From assembly GCF_003626655.1 (NCBI RefSeq), contig NZ_RBAN01000006.1, positions 236,717-300,716 on the forward strand: a stretch of DNA of 64,000 nucleotides, read 5' to 3'. Under the pieces are notes generated by a model. That model was not told the origin of the DNA. It did not search any database and worked only from the letters and a program-made list of their open reading frames with translations. The translations under genes were made by a program, and so were the position numbers. Source of the DNA: Micromonospora costi (GTDB lineage: Bacteria > Actinomycetota > Actinomycetes > Mycobacteriales > Micromonosporaceae). How positions within the stretch are numbered: position 1 is the stretch's first letter; every line of letters begins with the position of its first letter. Shown one piece after another: positions 53,981 through 61,871 of this stretch.

Positions 53981-54514
53981 CTAGCGGTGCGGCGCGGTGA
54001 TGGCCCACCGCTCGTGGTCGCGCCACGCCCCGTCGATGAACAGGTAGTCCGGCGAGTACCCCTCGAGCCGGAACCCGAGTTTCTGGGCCACCCGCCGGGA
54101 CGGCTCGTTGCCCGGCTGGATGTTCGCCTCGAGCCGGTGCAGCCCGAGCACCGTGAACGCGTGCTCGATGACAAGCCGGATCCCGGTGGACGCGTGACCG
54201 GTGCCGCTGTACGGCAGGAACGCCGCGTAGCCGAGGTAGCCGCCGCGCAGGGCGCCATACAGGATGCCGCTGATGTTGACGTAGCCGGCGATGGCGCCGC
54301 TTGACCGGTCGCAGATCAGGTAGCCCGAGTAGTCCCGCCGCCGGATCTTGCGCAGGTAGTCCGCGTACGCCCCAGGGTCGTCCGGCGCGGCGAGCCACGG
54401 GTGGTGCAGGTCCCGGCTGCGGCGGGCCGCGGCGACGAACTCAGCCTCGTCGGTGGGGCGGGGCCGACGGATCGCGGCCGGCCCGCTGGCGCGCAGATAT
54501 CTCACGGCGGACAA
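53981..54514 (-). CDS. GNAT N-acetyltransferase (RimJ-type)
   Basis: A 177-residue acetyltransferase. The acceptor side has SRDLHHPWLAAPDDPGAYAD. The acetyl-CoA loop is LPYSGTGHASTGIRLVIEHA and the C-terminal signature is LEANIQPGNEPSRRVAQKLG, as in RimJ and other ribosomal-protein alanine acetyltransferases. Housekeeping or resistance roles cannot be separated by sequence. Upstream lies a four-copy 30-bp tandem repeat and downstream a long hairpin. Confidence 0.9.
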   Translation of the reverse strand: MSAVRYLRASGPAAIRRPRPTDEAEFVAAARRSRDLHHPWLAAPDDPGAYADYLRKIRRRDYSGYLICDRSSGAIAGYVNISGILYGALRGGYLGYAAFLPYSGTGHASTGIRLVIEHAFTVLGLHRLEANIQPGNEPSRRVAQKLGFRLEGYSPDYLFIDGAWRDHERWAITAPHR

Positions 54515-54576
54515 CTGTGGTCCTGTCGGCCGCCGAGGTCCAGCCGATTCGCCGGGTGGGCGCTGTGCCGCGCGTC

Positions 54577-54696
54577 ACCCGTGGCGCGGGGCCCGCCGGC
54601 TGCCGACCTGTGGCGTGGGGCCCGCCGGCTGCCACCCCCGTGGCGCGGGGCCCCGCCGGGCGCCCGCCCGTGGTGTGGGGGCCCGGCGGGTGCCGG
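54577..54696. repeat. four imperfect 30-bp tandem repeats
   Basis: Four units of 29-30 bp, each built on CCGTGGCGCGGGGCCCGCCGG-like sequence, have their GTGG cores at 54581, 54610, 54640 and 54670. They fill the gap between the GNAT gene and the DUF6510 gene. Each unit contains a GGGCCC-type palindrome. Coding is unlikely. Confidence 0.8.
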
Positions 54697-54699
54697 CCG

Positions 54700-54993
54700 T
54701 CAGAGGGGGCCGGGATGGGGCTGGTCGAGCGGCATGGGCACCTGGAGGTAGGTGGTGCCGCGCAGGTCCAGCCGCGCCCAACCGGGCGAGCGGACCAGCC
54801 GCAGCATGACCTCCGCGCAGTTCGGGCAGCGCCCGATGAGGCCGGGCGCGTGCGAGTAGACGTGCACTGCCGCCATGGGACCCACCGTCCCGCAGTGCTC
54901 GCACCGGCCGGTCGCCCCGCTGAGGTCGACGGCGAACACCTCCCGCAGGGGGCCGTCGAGCATGTTGCCGTCCAGGTAGGACATGTCCGTCAT
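54700..54993 (-). CDS. DUF6510 zinc-ribbon-like protein
   Basis: A 97-residue soluble protein. Two CxxC pairs, GRCEHCG and GRCPNCA, about 26 residues apart, should bind one zinc or iron. It begins MTDMSYLDGNMLDGPLREVF. This fits the family I know as DUF6510, found with ferredoxin-reductase-like and sulfite-oxidase-like genes. It is the last of three co-directional genes, 17 bp after the reductase. The ATG at 54993 has GAGGAG upstream. Confidence 0.8.
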   Translation of the reverse strand: MTDMSYLDGNMLDGPLREVFAVDLSGATGRCEHCGTVGPMAAVHVYSHAPGLIGRCPNCAEVMLRLVRSPGWARLDLRGTTYLQVPMPLDQPHPGPL

Positions 54994-55010
54994 GCGTGTC
55001 TCCTCGCCGG

Positions 55011-55790
55011 TCAGCCGGTCGGCCCGAAGCGTTCGGTCTTCACCCGCCGGGTCTGGTGGCCCAACCCGACGAGCAGGTCGGCAACGGTCTCCACGAAACC
55101 GGTGGGCCCACAGACGTAGTTGAGCGGTTCCAGGTCGGGCGGCCAGCCGTGGTTGTTGACGTCGGCCAGCGCGATGCGGTGCGGCTCGCCCCGCCAGCCG
55201 TCCGGCGCCCGGCGCGTGTAGAGGTACGCCACGTCCAGGCCGAGGTCGTCGCGGCCCCGCCGGCGCAGTTCGTCGGCGTAGATGACGTCGTCCGGGGTGC
55301 GTACGGAGTAGAGCAGCCGGAACGGCGCCCGACTGCCGGCCGCGCGGCGGGCCCGCAGCATCGCCATCAGCGGCACGATCCCCGAGCCGCCGCCGACGAG
55401 CAGGACCGGCGCGGTCTCCTCGGCGCGCCAGACGAACCAGCCGCCGACCGGTCCGCGCACCTCGACCGGGTCGCCCTCGCCGTAGGTGTCGATGAGGTAC
55501 GGCGACACCTCACCGTCGGGCACGCGCTGCACGGTCACCTCGATGCGCGGCCCGCCCGGACCGTCCACCACGGGCCCGGCGAGCGAGTACGACCGCGCGG
55601 TCTGGTAGCCGTCCGCGGCCGTGAGCCGTATGTCGATGTGCTGGCCGGGCAGGTGCCCCGGCCAGTCGGGCACCTCCAGCACGAGGGTGTGCGCGGTCGC
55701 GGTCTCCACGCGGCGTTCGACCAGCCGGGCGACCCGCCACATGAGGGGTGCGCGGGCCGGCTGCGCGACCGCGGCGGCTCGCTCAGTCAC
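55011..55790 (-). CDS. ferredoxin-NADP reductase-like FAD oxidoreductase
   Basis: A 259-residue FNR-fold protein. FAD binding uses ARSYSLAG; the NAD(P) domain has VLLVGGGSGIVPLMAMLRAR and the late YVCGPTGFVETVADLL. There is no fused 2Fe-2S domain, so a partner must accept or give electrons. The GTG at 55790 overlaps the end of the sulfite-oxidase-like gene by 8 bp, which makes that enzyme the likely partner. Confidence 0.88.
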   Translation of the reverse strand: MTERAAAVAQPARAPLMWRVARLVERRVETATAHTLVLEVPDWPGHLPGQHIDIRLTAADGYQTARSYSLAGPVVDGPGGPRIEVTVQRVPDGEVSPYLIDTYGEGDPVEVRGPVGGWFVWRAEETAPVLLVGGGSGIVPLMAMLRARRAAGSRAPFRLLYSVRTPDDVIYADELRRRGRDDLGLDVAYLYTRRAPDGWRGEPHRIALADVNNHGWPPDLEPLNYVCGPTGFVETVADLLVGLGHQTRRVKTERFGPTG

Positions 55791-56382
55791 CCTGGTACCG
55801 CTGTTCGCGCCACGGGTCGCCGTAGTCGTGGTACCCGGCGGTCTCCCAGAAGCCCGGATGGTCGGCGCCCATGAGCTGGATGCCGCGCAGCCACTTCGCC
55901 GACTTCCAGAAGTAGAGGTGCGGCACCAGCAGGCGGGCCGGTCCCCCGTGCTCGGCGGGCAGGTCCCCGCCCTCGAACGTGTGCGCCACCCAGGCCCGCC
56001 CGCCGCGGAGATCCTCCAGCGGAAGGTTGGTCGTGTAGCCGCCGTACGACTGGGCGAGCGCGTAGTGCGCGTCGGTGTCGATCCCGTCGAGCAGTGTGTC
56101 CAGCGAGACGCCCTGCCAGGTGGTGCCGAGTTTGGACCAGCGGGTGACGCAGTGGATGTCCACGGTGGGCGTCTCCTGCGGCAGGGCCATCAGCTCCGAC
56201 CAGGACCACCGGTACTCCGCGCCGGTCTCGGTGGTGATGACGAACTCCCAGGTGTCCAGGGGCACCCGGGGCGTCGGGCCGGCGGAGAGCACCGGGAAGT
56301 CCTGCGTCAGGTACTGCCCCGGTGGCAGGGCCGGCTCCGACGAACGGGGCCGGCCCTGGAAGCCTGGTGACACAATTCCCAC
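55783..56382 (-). CDS. sulfite oxidase-like molybdopterin oxidoreductase
   Basis: A 199-residue Moco-domain protein of the sulfite oxidase/YedY family. The molybdenum-ligand Cys lies in VDIHCVTRWSKLGTTWQGV; the domain ends WLRGIQLMGADHPGFWETAG and YHDYGDPWREQRYQG. There is no signal peptide, heme or dimer domain, so it is a minimal cytosolic form. The GTG at 56382 is weakly supported. Coupled to an FNR-like reductase and DUF6510, it may reduce rather than oxidise its substrate. Confidence 0.9.
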   Translation of the reverse strand: MGIVSPGFQGRPRSSEPALPPGQYLTQDFPVLSAGPTPRVPLDTWEFVITTETGAEYRWSWSELMALPQETPTVDIHCVTRWSKLGTTWQGVSLDTLLDGIDTDAHYALAQSYGGYTTNLPLEDLRGGRAWVAHTFEGGDLPAEHGGPARLLVPHLYFWKSAKWLRGIQLMGADHPGFWETAGYHDYGDPWREQRYQGD

Positions 56383-56498
56383 CCGTCAGTCCTACCACCT
56401 GCCCGGCCCGGGCCGGGAGGGTTCCGCCGTACCGCCCCGACAGGTGGGCGTGGTAAGGGGCCACCGCGGCGGCCACGGGAGCGCGCGGCGCGCCGTGC

Positions 56499-57518
56499 TC
56501 AGCGCGGCTCGGGGACCGGCTCCCGCTCGCCCGGCTGCCGGTGCCGCGTCGCGCGGAGGCTGGTGAGCGTGACGACCACCAGGACGCCGATGATGACGCC
56601 GAGCGACGCGAGCGTCGGGATCTCCGGCACGCCCTTCCAGATGCCGTGCGCCCAGTGCAGGCCGAGCTTCAGGCCGATGAACGCCAGGATGATCGCCAGA
56701 CCGTAGCTCAGGTGGACCAGCCGGCTGAGCGCCGCGTGCAGGACGAAGTAGAGCGCGCGCAGGCCGAGCAGGGCGAACGCGTTCGTGGCGAAGACCAGGT
56801 ACGGGTCCTCGGTGATGCCGTAGACGGCCGGCACCGAGTCGACCGCGAAGACGATGTCGGTGGCGAGCACGGCCACCACCACGAGGGCCAGCGGGGTGAG
56901 CGCCCGGCGCCCACCCTCGCGCACGGTCATCCGGGTGCCCTGGTACTCGTCGGTCACCGGCATGAAGCGACGCAGCAGGCGGACCGACCGCATCTTGTTG
57001 ATGTCGACCTCCTGCTCGTGCCCGGTGAGGGCGTCGCGCAGGAGCTTCACCGCGGTGGCCACGAGGATGATCGCGAAGAGCAGGAAGGCGAAGTCGAGGG
57101 TCTCCAGGGCTGCCGCGCCGAGGGCGATGAAGACGGCCCGCAGCACCAGCGCGCCGGCGATGCCGTAGAGCAGCACCCGCTGGGCGAGCACCGCCGGCAC
57201 CGCGAACGCGGCCAGCAGCAGCATGAAGACGAACAGGTTGTCGACGGAGAGCGACTTCTCGACGAGGTAGCCGGTGAGGTACTGCACGCCGAGTTCGGAG
57301 CCGTAGCGGTTCCACACCCAGGCGCCGAAGGCCAGCGGCAGAGCGATGTAGAACGCCGACCAGCCGAGGGCCTCGCGCATCGAGACCTCGTGCGGCCGGC
57401 GGGTGACGAGGAAGTCGAGCACCAGCAGCGCGAGCACCCCGGCGATCGTCACACCCCACAGGGTGGGGGTGCCGACCGAGGTCAACTCGGCGGCGGACAG
57501 GTACGACGGATCGGTCAT
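56499..57518 (-). CDS. TerC family membrane protein (Mn2+ exporter type)
   Basis: A 339-residue polytopic protein with about nine helices. Conserved membrane acidic residues lie in EKSLSVDNLFVFMLLLAAFA and VLATDIVFAVDSVPAVYGIT. TerC/Alx proteins export Mn2+ or protect secreted enzymes from metal mismatch. The ATG at 57518 has GGAGG about 6 nt upstream; that site lies next to a hairpin in a leader that looks like the manganese riboswitch, supporting Mn-responsive control. Confidence 0.9.
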   Translation of the reverse strand: MTDPSYLSAAELTSVGTPTLWGVTIAGVLALLVLDFLVTRRPHEVSMREALGWSAFYIALPLAFGAWVWNRYGSELGVQYLTGYLVEKSLSVDNLFVFMLLLAAFAVPAVLAQRVLLYGIAGALVLRAVFIALGAAALETLDFAFLLFAIILVATAVKLLRDALTGHEQEVDINKMRSVRLLRRFMPVTDEYQGTRMTVREGGRRALTPLALVVVAVLATDIVFAVDSVPAVYGITEDPYLVFATNAFALLGLRALYFVLHAALSRLVHLSYGLAIILAFIGLKLGLHWAHGIWKGVPEIPTLASLGVIIGVLVVVTLTSLRATRHRQPGEREPVPEPR

Positions 57519-57519
57519 G

Positions 57520-57650
57520 GGGGCCTCCTCGAACACCGTGCCATGTTCGAGGTCTCCTTCACCCACTTCCGTGGGCAACCACCCGAGGCGTGCCGGGCAC
57601 GCCGTACTGACCGGAATGGTTCGTGGGAAGTACTCCCCTCGCCGGTGACA
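57520..57650 (-). promoter_or_regulatory. probable yybP-ykoY (manganese) riboswitch leader of terC
   Basis: On the minus strand the leader starts after a TAACCT hexamer. It contains the conserved GGGGAGTA segment (within 57626-57644) and, after variable stems, a small hairpin and GAAGGAGACC (57551-57560). These are the two conserved loops of this riboswitch class as I remember it. A 9-bp stem, 57527-57535 with 57544-57552, ends in the GAGG of the ribosome site and could hide it. Confidence 0.65.
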
Positions 57651-57716
57651 AGGTTAGGTCAGGCTCATGCGCCGCGCCAGCCCGGGGGCGTTGCCGCGCG
57701 TCGATGGTTGCCCAGG

Positions 57717-58766
57717 TCAACGGCCTGACGGCGGGCCGTCGGCGCGGCCGGGACCGGGTGCCGACGGGTTACGGCCGGCCGCCGCCGTCACCGCGTCGAG
57801 GACCACGGCCGGGTCGAGGGCGGCCATGCAGGCCGGACCGGCCGGGTCCAGCGGGCAGCGGGCCTGCCACCAGCAGGGCTGCTCGGTGATGGCGGTGGGC
57901 AGCCGGTGCGGGCAGTCCGGCGCTCCCTGAAGGTCGGCGCCGCCGATGCCGTACCGGCGGGCGTCGGTCGGGCCGAAGAGCGCCACGGTGGGCGCGCCCG
58001 CCGCCGCGGCGAGCCGGACCGGCCCGGTGTCCGGCCCGACCACCACCCCACCGCGGCGGGCGAGCGCCGCGAACTGCCCGGCGAGGGTGGGCAGGTCGGC
58101 GCGGGGAAGCGGCAGCCCGAGCGGGTCCGCGCGGTCCACCGGCCCGACGGTGAGCACGGGGTGGCCCCGCCCGGTCAGCGCCGACGCCAGCCGCCGCCAG
58201 TGCCCGTACGGCCAGTGCTTGACCGCCATCCCGGCACCGGTGACCAGCGCCACGGGCGGCACCGGGGAGGCACCGGCCAGCCGGGCGAGCACCCGCTCAC
58301 CGGCCCGGCGCGCCCCCTCGTCGAGGTGCACGCGGGGCGCGGCTCGCCGGTCCGCGTCGCCCAGCAGTCCCTCGGCGTGCAGGATCTCCAGGTACCGCCG
58401 GCCGACCGGCTGGTCCGGCGGCGGGTCGCGCCACAGGTTCGTGACGGCCCGACGGGCGGCGGCCTCCAGCAGCTCGGGGATGCCGTCGTACCGGGTGGTG
58501 CTCACCGCGAGGTCGGGCCGGCGTGCCGCGAGCGCCTCCGCGACCGCCGCCCGCTCCGCGCCGGGCCGGCCGTGCCGTGGGGTACGCACCTCGGCGACCG
58601 CCGGGTCGGCGCGGACCAGGTCGGCGCCCGGGTCGTGGGTGAGCACCCGCACCCGGGCGCCCGGGTGGCGGCGGGCCAGGCCGTGCACGGCGGGCAGCAG
58701 CATCACCAGGTCACCGATCCCGCCGAGCAGGTCGACGACCAGGATCTCGGCGTACCGGTCAGGCAC
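57717..58766 (-). CDS. glycosyltransferase family 9 (heptosyltransferase-like)
   Basis: A 349-residue GT-B enzyme: ILVVDLLGGIGDLVMLLPAV at the N-terminus and VVVGPDTGPVRLAAAAGAPT with LFGPTDARRYG in the donor domain. A cysteine-bearing end (PCWWQARCPLDPAGPACM) is usual for actinobacterial members. The sugar and acceptor are unknown. The GTG at 58766 overlaps the preceding GT4 gene by 8 bp, so the two transferases probably act in one pathway. Confidence 0.87.
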   Translation of the reverse strand: MPDRYAEILVVDLLGGIGDLVMLLPAVHGLARRHPGARVRVLTHDPGADLVRADPAVAEVRTPRHGRPGAERAAVAEALAARRPDLAVSTTRYDGIPELLEAAARRAVTNLWRDPPPDQPVGRRYLEILHAEGLLGDADRRAAPRVHLDEGARRAGERVLARLAGASPVPPVALVTGAGMAVKHWPYGHWRRLASALTGRGHPVLTVGPVDRADPLGLPLPRADLPTLAGQFAALARRGGVVVGPDTGPVRLAAAAGAPTVALFGPTDARRYGIGGADLQGAPDCPHRLPTAITEQPCWWQARCPLDPAGPACMAALDPAVVLDAVTAAAGRNPSAPGPGRADGPPSGR

Positions 58767-59928
58767 CGGCGCGCTCCAGCGTCCGCGCGTACAGGTCACG
58801 GTGCGCGGCGGCGACCCGGGGCCAGGAGTACGCGGACGCGAAGGCACGGCCCCGTTCGGCGAGGCGGCGGCGCAGCACCGGGTCGGTGAGCAACTTGCCG
58901 ACGGCCCGTACGATCGCGTCGCTGTCCCGGCGCGCACCGATCACCGCGACCGCCCCGCTGCGCCGCAGCTCGGTGTCGTCGTCGGGCAGAGTGACAGCGG
59001 TCGGTACGCCGTGCGCGAGCGCGGCCAGCAGCGCCCCGCTCTTCGTGCTCGCGCCGACGGTGAACGGCAGCACCACCACGTCGGCGGCGTGCAGCGCCGC
59101 GGAGACCCGCTCGGCGGGCACGTGCCCCGTGAAGGTGACGGCGTCGGTGACCCCGGCCCGGGCGGCCAGGGCGTCGAGTTCGGCGCGGAACGCGCGGGCC
59201 TCCGGTTCGGGCAGTGCCTGCGAGGTGAACCCGCCGATCACGAGCAGCCGCAGGTCGGGGTGTGACCGGCGCAGGTCGGGCAGCGCCTCGATGAGGTGGC
59301 GCAACCCCTTGACCGGGTGCACGAAGCCGAAGAAGGCCAGCAGCGGCGCCCCCTCGGGCAGGCCCAGGTCGGCCCGCAGCCGCCGCCCGGCGGTGGCCGC
59401 GCCGACCTCGTCGCCGATGTTCGGCGCGATGGGGATGTGCACCGGTCCCCGACGGGTGCGCGCGGCCACCAGCGTCCGGTGGCCGTCGTTGGTGACCACG
59501 ACCGCGGCGCTCGCGGGCACCAGCCGGCCCGTCTCCCGGTCCCAGAGCCGGGTGCGCTCCACGAGGGACCACACAGGGCCGGGCAGCCAGCCCGGCGAAG
59601 CCCACCAGCCGTACTCGTGCACGGTGGTGACGAGCGGGACGTCCCGTGGCAGCCGCAGCGGCAACAGGCCGGGGCGCCCGGAGAACCGGTACGCCGACGG
59701 CGCGAACTGCACGTGCACGAGGTCCGGGCCCAGCCGGCGGACGGTCCGGGCGGCGTCGGCCGTGGCGGCGCGCCACCCGGCGCGGCCGTCGGGGCGTACG
59801 GGCACGGGCGTCACGGTGACGCCCACGTCGTCCAGCGCCCGGGCGAGGTTCGCCACGTAGTCGCTGACCCCGTCGGAGTCCGGGCGGCCCGGACCGTGCA
59901 GCATGGCCACCCTGATCCGCTCCCCCAC
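58759..59928 (-). CDS. glycosyltransferase family 4 protein
   Basis: A GT-B transferase of about 389 residues. It starts RVAMLHGPGRPDSDGVSDYV. The acceptor half includes DLVHVQFAPSAYRFSGRPGL; the donor half has LLAFFGFVHPVKGLRHLIEA and VVLPFTVGASTKSGALLAAL. It is followed by an overlapping GT9 gene. The frame is open to 59958; GTG codons at 59928 and 59910 are both possible starts, and 59928 is used here with low certainty. Confidence 0.87.
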   Translation of the reverse strand: MGERIRVAMLHGPGRPDSDGVSDYVANLARALDDVGVTVTPVPVRPDGRAGWRAATADAARTVRRLGPDLVHVQFAPSAYRFSGRPGLLPLRLPRDVPLVTTVHEYGWWASPGWLPGPVWSLVERTRLWDRETGRLVPASAAVVVTNDGHRTLVAARTRRGPVHIPIAPNIGDEVGAATAGRRLRADLGLPEGAPLLAFFGFVHPVKGLRHLIEALPDLRRSHPDLRLLVIGGFTSQALPEPEARAFRAELDALAARAGVTDAVTFTGHVPAERVSAALHAADVVVLPFTVGASTKSGALLAALAHGVPTAVTLPDDDTELRRSGAVAVIGARRDSDAIVRAVGKLLTDPVLRRRLAERGRAFASAYSWPRVAAAHRDLYARTLERAGA

Positions 59929-59973
59929 CCCCCGCAGCTTCCCGCGCACGGTGACCACAAACCCCCCACCCTC

Positions 59974-60053
59974 CCCCGCGATCTTGCAGTTTGTGCCCGG
60001 GTATACCGGGTCAAAGGTCGCGAGTCAGGGGCCGAAAGTGCAAGATCGCGGGG
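59974..60053. repeat. GATC-containing long inverted repeat
   Basis: Arms 59974-59996 and 60031-60053 (CCCCGCGATCTTGCA...) match at about 20 of 23 positions. The loop contains a further near-palindrome around GGGTATACC. It lies downstream of the minus-strand DUF2267 gene and upstream of the GT4 gene and can act as terminator. Confidence 0.78.
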
Positions 60054-60076
60054 AGGTGGACGGGGGTCAGCTCAGA

Positions 60077-60490
60077 TCACGCGCCGTTGCGCAGGGCGGC
60101 GCCGGGTGCCATGGCCGGCTCGACCATCGCCCGGTAGTCGCGCGGGAGCTGGCTCACCACGTCGTCGAACTCCCCCGCCGTGATCGCCTCCCGCAGCGTG
60201 GTGAAGACCGCCCGGGTGCCGTCGCGGGCCGCGTTCTCGTCGACGCCGGCGCGCTGCCCGACCCGCGCCACGAACTCCGCGGCCCCGAACCGCTCGGCCC
60301 ACTCCGTCCGCGGGCTCGGCTTCAACACGTCCTGGAGCGGCCGAGGCACCTGGGCCGCCAGGTCCAGCACCTCACCGCCGGTCAGCCGCTCGGCGAGGGT
60401 CTCCAGGGCGGCCGTGGTCAGCGCGGCGGCCCGGTCCGCGGACGTACGCGTCCGTCGGGCCACCTGGTCGATGAAGGTGTCGTAGTCCAC
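60077..60490 (-). CDS. DUF2267 protein
   Basis: A 137-residue protein consisting of one DUF2267 domain: MDYDTFIDQVARRTRTSADR, then LAERLTGGEVLDLAAQVPRP and LREAITAGEFDDVVSQLPRD. Such proteins are common stress-induced proteins of unknown function in actinomycetes. The GTG at 60490 has GAGGAG 6 nt upstream. A good sigmaB-type promoter (GTTT, 15 nt, GGGTAC) lies 34 nt before the start. It is divergent from a DUF2795 gene with a similar promoter. Confidence 0.87.
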   Translation of the reverse strand: MDYDTFIDQVARRTRTSADRAAALTTAALETLAERLTGGEVLDLAAQVPRPLQDVLKPSPRTEWAERFGAAEFVARVGQRAGVDENAARDGTRAVFTTLREAITAGEFDDVVSQLPRDYRAMVEPAMAPGAALRNGA

Positions 60491-60523
60491 CGTGTGCTCC
60501 TCGGGCTGCTTCGGAGGCTGCGG

Positions 60524-60548
60524 GTACCCGCGCGCCCACGAGGGAAAC
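60524..60548 (-). promoter_or_regulatory. sigmaB/sigmaF-type promoter of the DUF2267 gene
   Basis: On the minus strand GTTT (60548-60545), 15 nt, then GGGTAC (60529-60524) matches the stress sigma consensus exactly. The start codon lies 34 nt downstream. Confidence 0.65.
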
Positions 60549-60572
60549 GGCGCGGATTTTCCTCCCGCCCCG

Positions 60573-60597
60573 GCGTGACCGGACGGCAGGCGGGTAA
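60573..60597 (+). promoter_or_regulatory. sigmaB-type promoter candidate of the DUF2795 gene
   Basis: GCGT (60573-60576), 15 nt, then GGGTAA (60592-60597) fits GNNT-N14-16-GGGTAC/T except for the final base. It lies 45 nt before the ATG and back to back with the DUF2267 promoter. Confidence 0.5.
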
Positions 60598-60642
60598 CCG
60601 CCGCCGGTCGTGACCGGATCGATGCCGCGAGGAGCCGACGCC

Positions 60643-60909
60643 ATGGCGAGCTACGCCGAGGTCCTGCAGTACCTGTCGAGCCTGGACTACCCGGCGGGCA
60701 AGGACGACGTGATCCGGGAGGCCGAACGGGAGGGCGCGCCGCCGGACGTGCTGCGCGCGCTGCGGGCGTTGCCGCCCGTGGACTACGCCAACGGAAATGT
60801 GGCGCGCTCCGCGGGTATCGAGGCCGCGCCCGAACTCAGCCCGTCGCAACGGGCCGCGCAGGCCCGCGACCGGCACCCTCGGGTCTCCCAGCACCTGCGC
60901 GGCATCTGA
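60643..60909 (+). CDS. DUF2795 protein
   Basis: An 88-residue soluble protein with the DUF2795 pattern: a helix VLQYLSSLDYPAGKDDVIRE, then APPDVLRALRALPPVDYANG. The family is widespread in actinomycetes and often stress-induced; its function is unknown. The ATG at 60643 has GAGGAG 8 nt upstream. A sigmaB-like promoter precedes it and a DUF1345 gene follows 6 bp after the stop, so the two are probably one transcript. Confidence 0.87.
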   Translation: MASYAEVLQYLSSLDYPAGKDDVIREAEREGAPPDVLRALRALPPVDYANGNVARSAGIEAAPELSPSQRAAQARDRHPRVSQHLRGI

Positions 60910-60915
60910 CCGACG

Positions 60916-61620
60916 GTGCCCGCTGGTAACGAGGGCGGGCGCGACTGGCAGCGGGTGACGGCCGCCGAATCCCGGGGCCGACCGCCGGAAGGGCACACCC
61001 CCGCCGCCGCCCAGATCGTCATCGTGGCGCTGGTCGGGGTCGGTGTGGGAGTCGGGTTCGGTCTCCTGGTCTCACCTACGCTGGCCCCGCTGGCCGGCTG
61101 GGACGTCGCCGCCGCGACCTGGCTGGTCATCGTGTGGCGGAAGATCTGGCCGCTGGACGCCGTCCAGACCGCCCGGCTCGCCGCGTTCGAGGACCCGAAC
61201 CGCGCCATCCGGGACGGGGTGCTGGTCGGAGCCGGCCTCGCGAGCCTGCTCGCGGTGCTCACGGTGATCGGCACCGCCGACATGGCCCCGGAGGGCCTGC
61301 CCCGCGACCTGTACGGCGCCGCCGGCGTGTTCAGCGTGCTGCTGTCCTGGTTGGTCGTGCACACCGTGTTCGCCGCCCGGTACGCCCGGGTCTACTACAC
61401 CGGCCCGGACGGCGGAATCGACTTCCACCAGAGCGAGCCGCCGTGCTACGTGGACTTCGCCTACCTGGCGTTCACCGTCGGCGCGACGTTCCAGGTCTCC
61501 GACACCGATCTGACCAGCATGGAGATGCGCAAGACCGTCCTGACGCACTCGATAATGTCGTATCTGCTCGGGGCCTTCGTCATCGCGGTGACGGTGAACC
61601 TGCTGGCCGGGTTGGCGTGA
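60916..61620 (+). CDS. DUF1345 membrane protein
   Basis: A 234-residue protein with five predicted helices (from about residue 33). The family segments are YYTGPDGGIDFHQSEPPCYV and DFAYLAFTVGATFQVSDTDL. Function is unknown. The GTG at 60916 follows the DUF2795 stop by 6 bp without a good ribosome site, so reinitiation is likely. A strong hairpin follows about 50 bp after the stop. Confidence 0.88.
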   Translation: MPAGNEGGRDWQRVTAAESRGRPPEGHTPAAAQIVIVALVGVGVGVGFGLLVSPTLAPLAGWDVAAATWLVIVWRKIWPLDAVQTARLAAFEDPNRAIRDGVLVGAGLASLLAVLTVIGTADMAPEGLPRDLYGAAGVFSVLLSWLVVHTVFAARYARVYYTGPDGGIDFHQSEPPCYVDFAYLAFTVGATFQVSDTDLTSMEMRKTVLTHSIMSYLLGAFVIAVTVNLLAGLA

Positions 61621-61672
61621 CCGGCCGCACACGCCTGCCGCCGGTCGCTTCACGTGGGCCGCGGACAGGCGG

Positions 61673-61705
61673 GTGCCCCCGGTCGCGAACCGCGACCTGG
61701 GGCAC
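61673..61705 (+). terminator. hairpin terminator after the DUF1345 gene
   Basis: A 15-bp stem with one mismatch (61673-61687 and 61691-61705) and an AAC loop. The rest of the 250-bp gap to 61871 shows only a short direct repeat CCCGAACCGGGCG (near 61728 and 61768) and no gene that I can support. Confidence 0.75.
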
Positions 61706-61871
61706 CACGCAGAACCTGTCCTGGCCGTCCACGCCCGAACCGGGCGCGGCCACCCGGCGGTCACCGTGCCGCCCGAACCGGGCGGATGCGCGATCGCCGC
61801 GATCATCATACAATGCGGCATCACCCGAACGGTCAGGAAATCCGAGACTGTGGGCCAGGGCACGTTGTCGA

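Noticed and set aside
61780..61870. Possible sixth member of the long inverted-repeat family (GCGATCATCATACAATGCGG)
   Set aside because: The left side resembles other members but I find no matching right arm, so no hairpin can be drawn.
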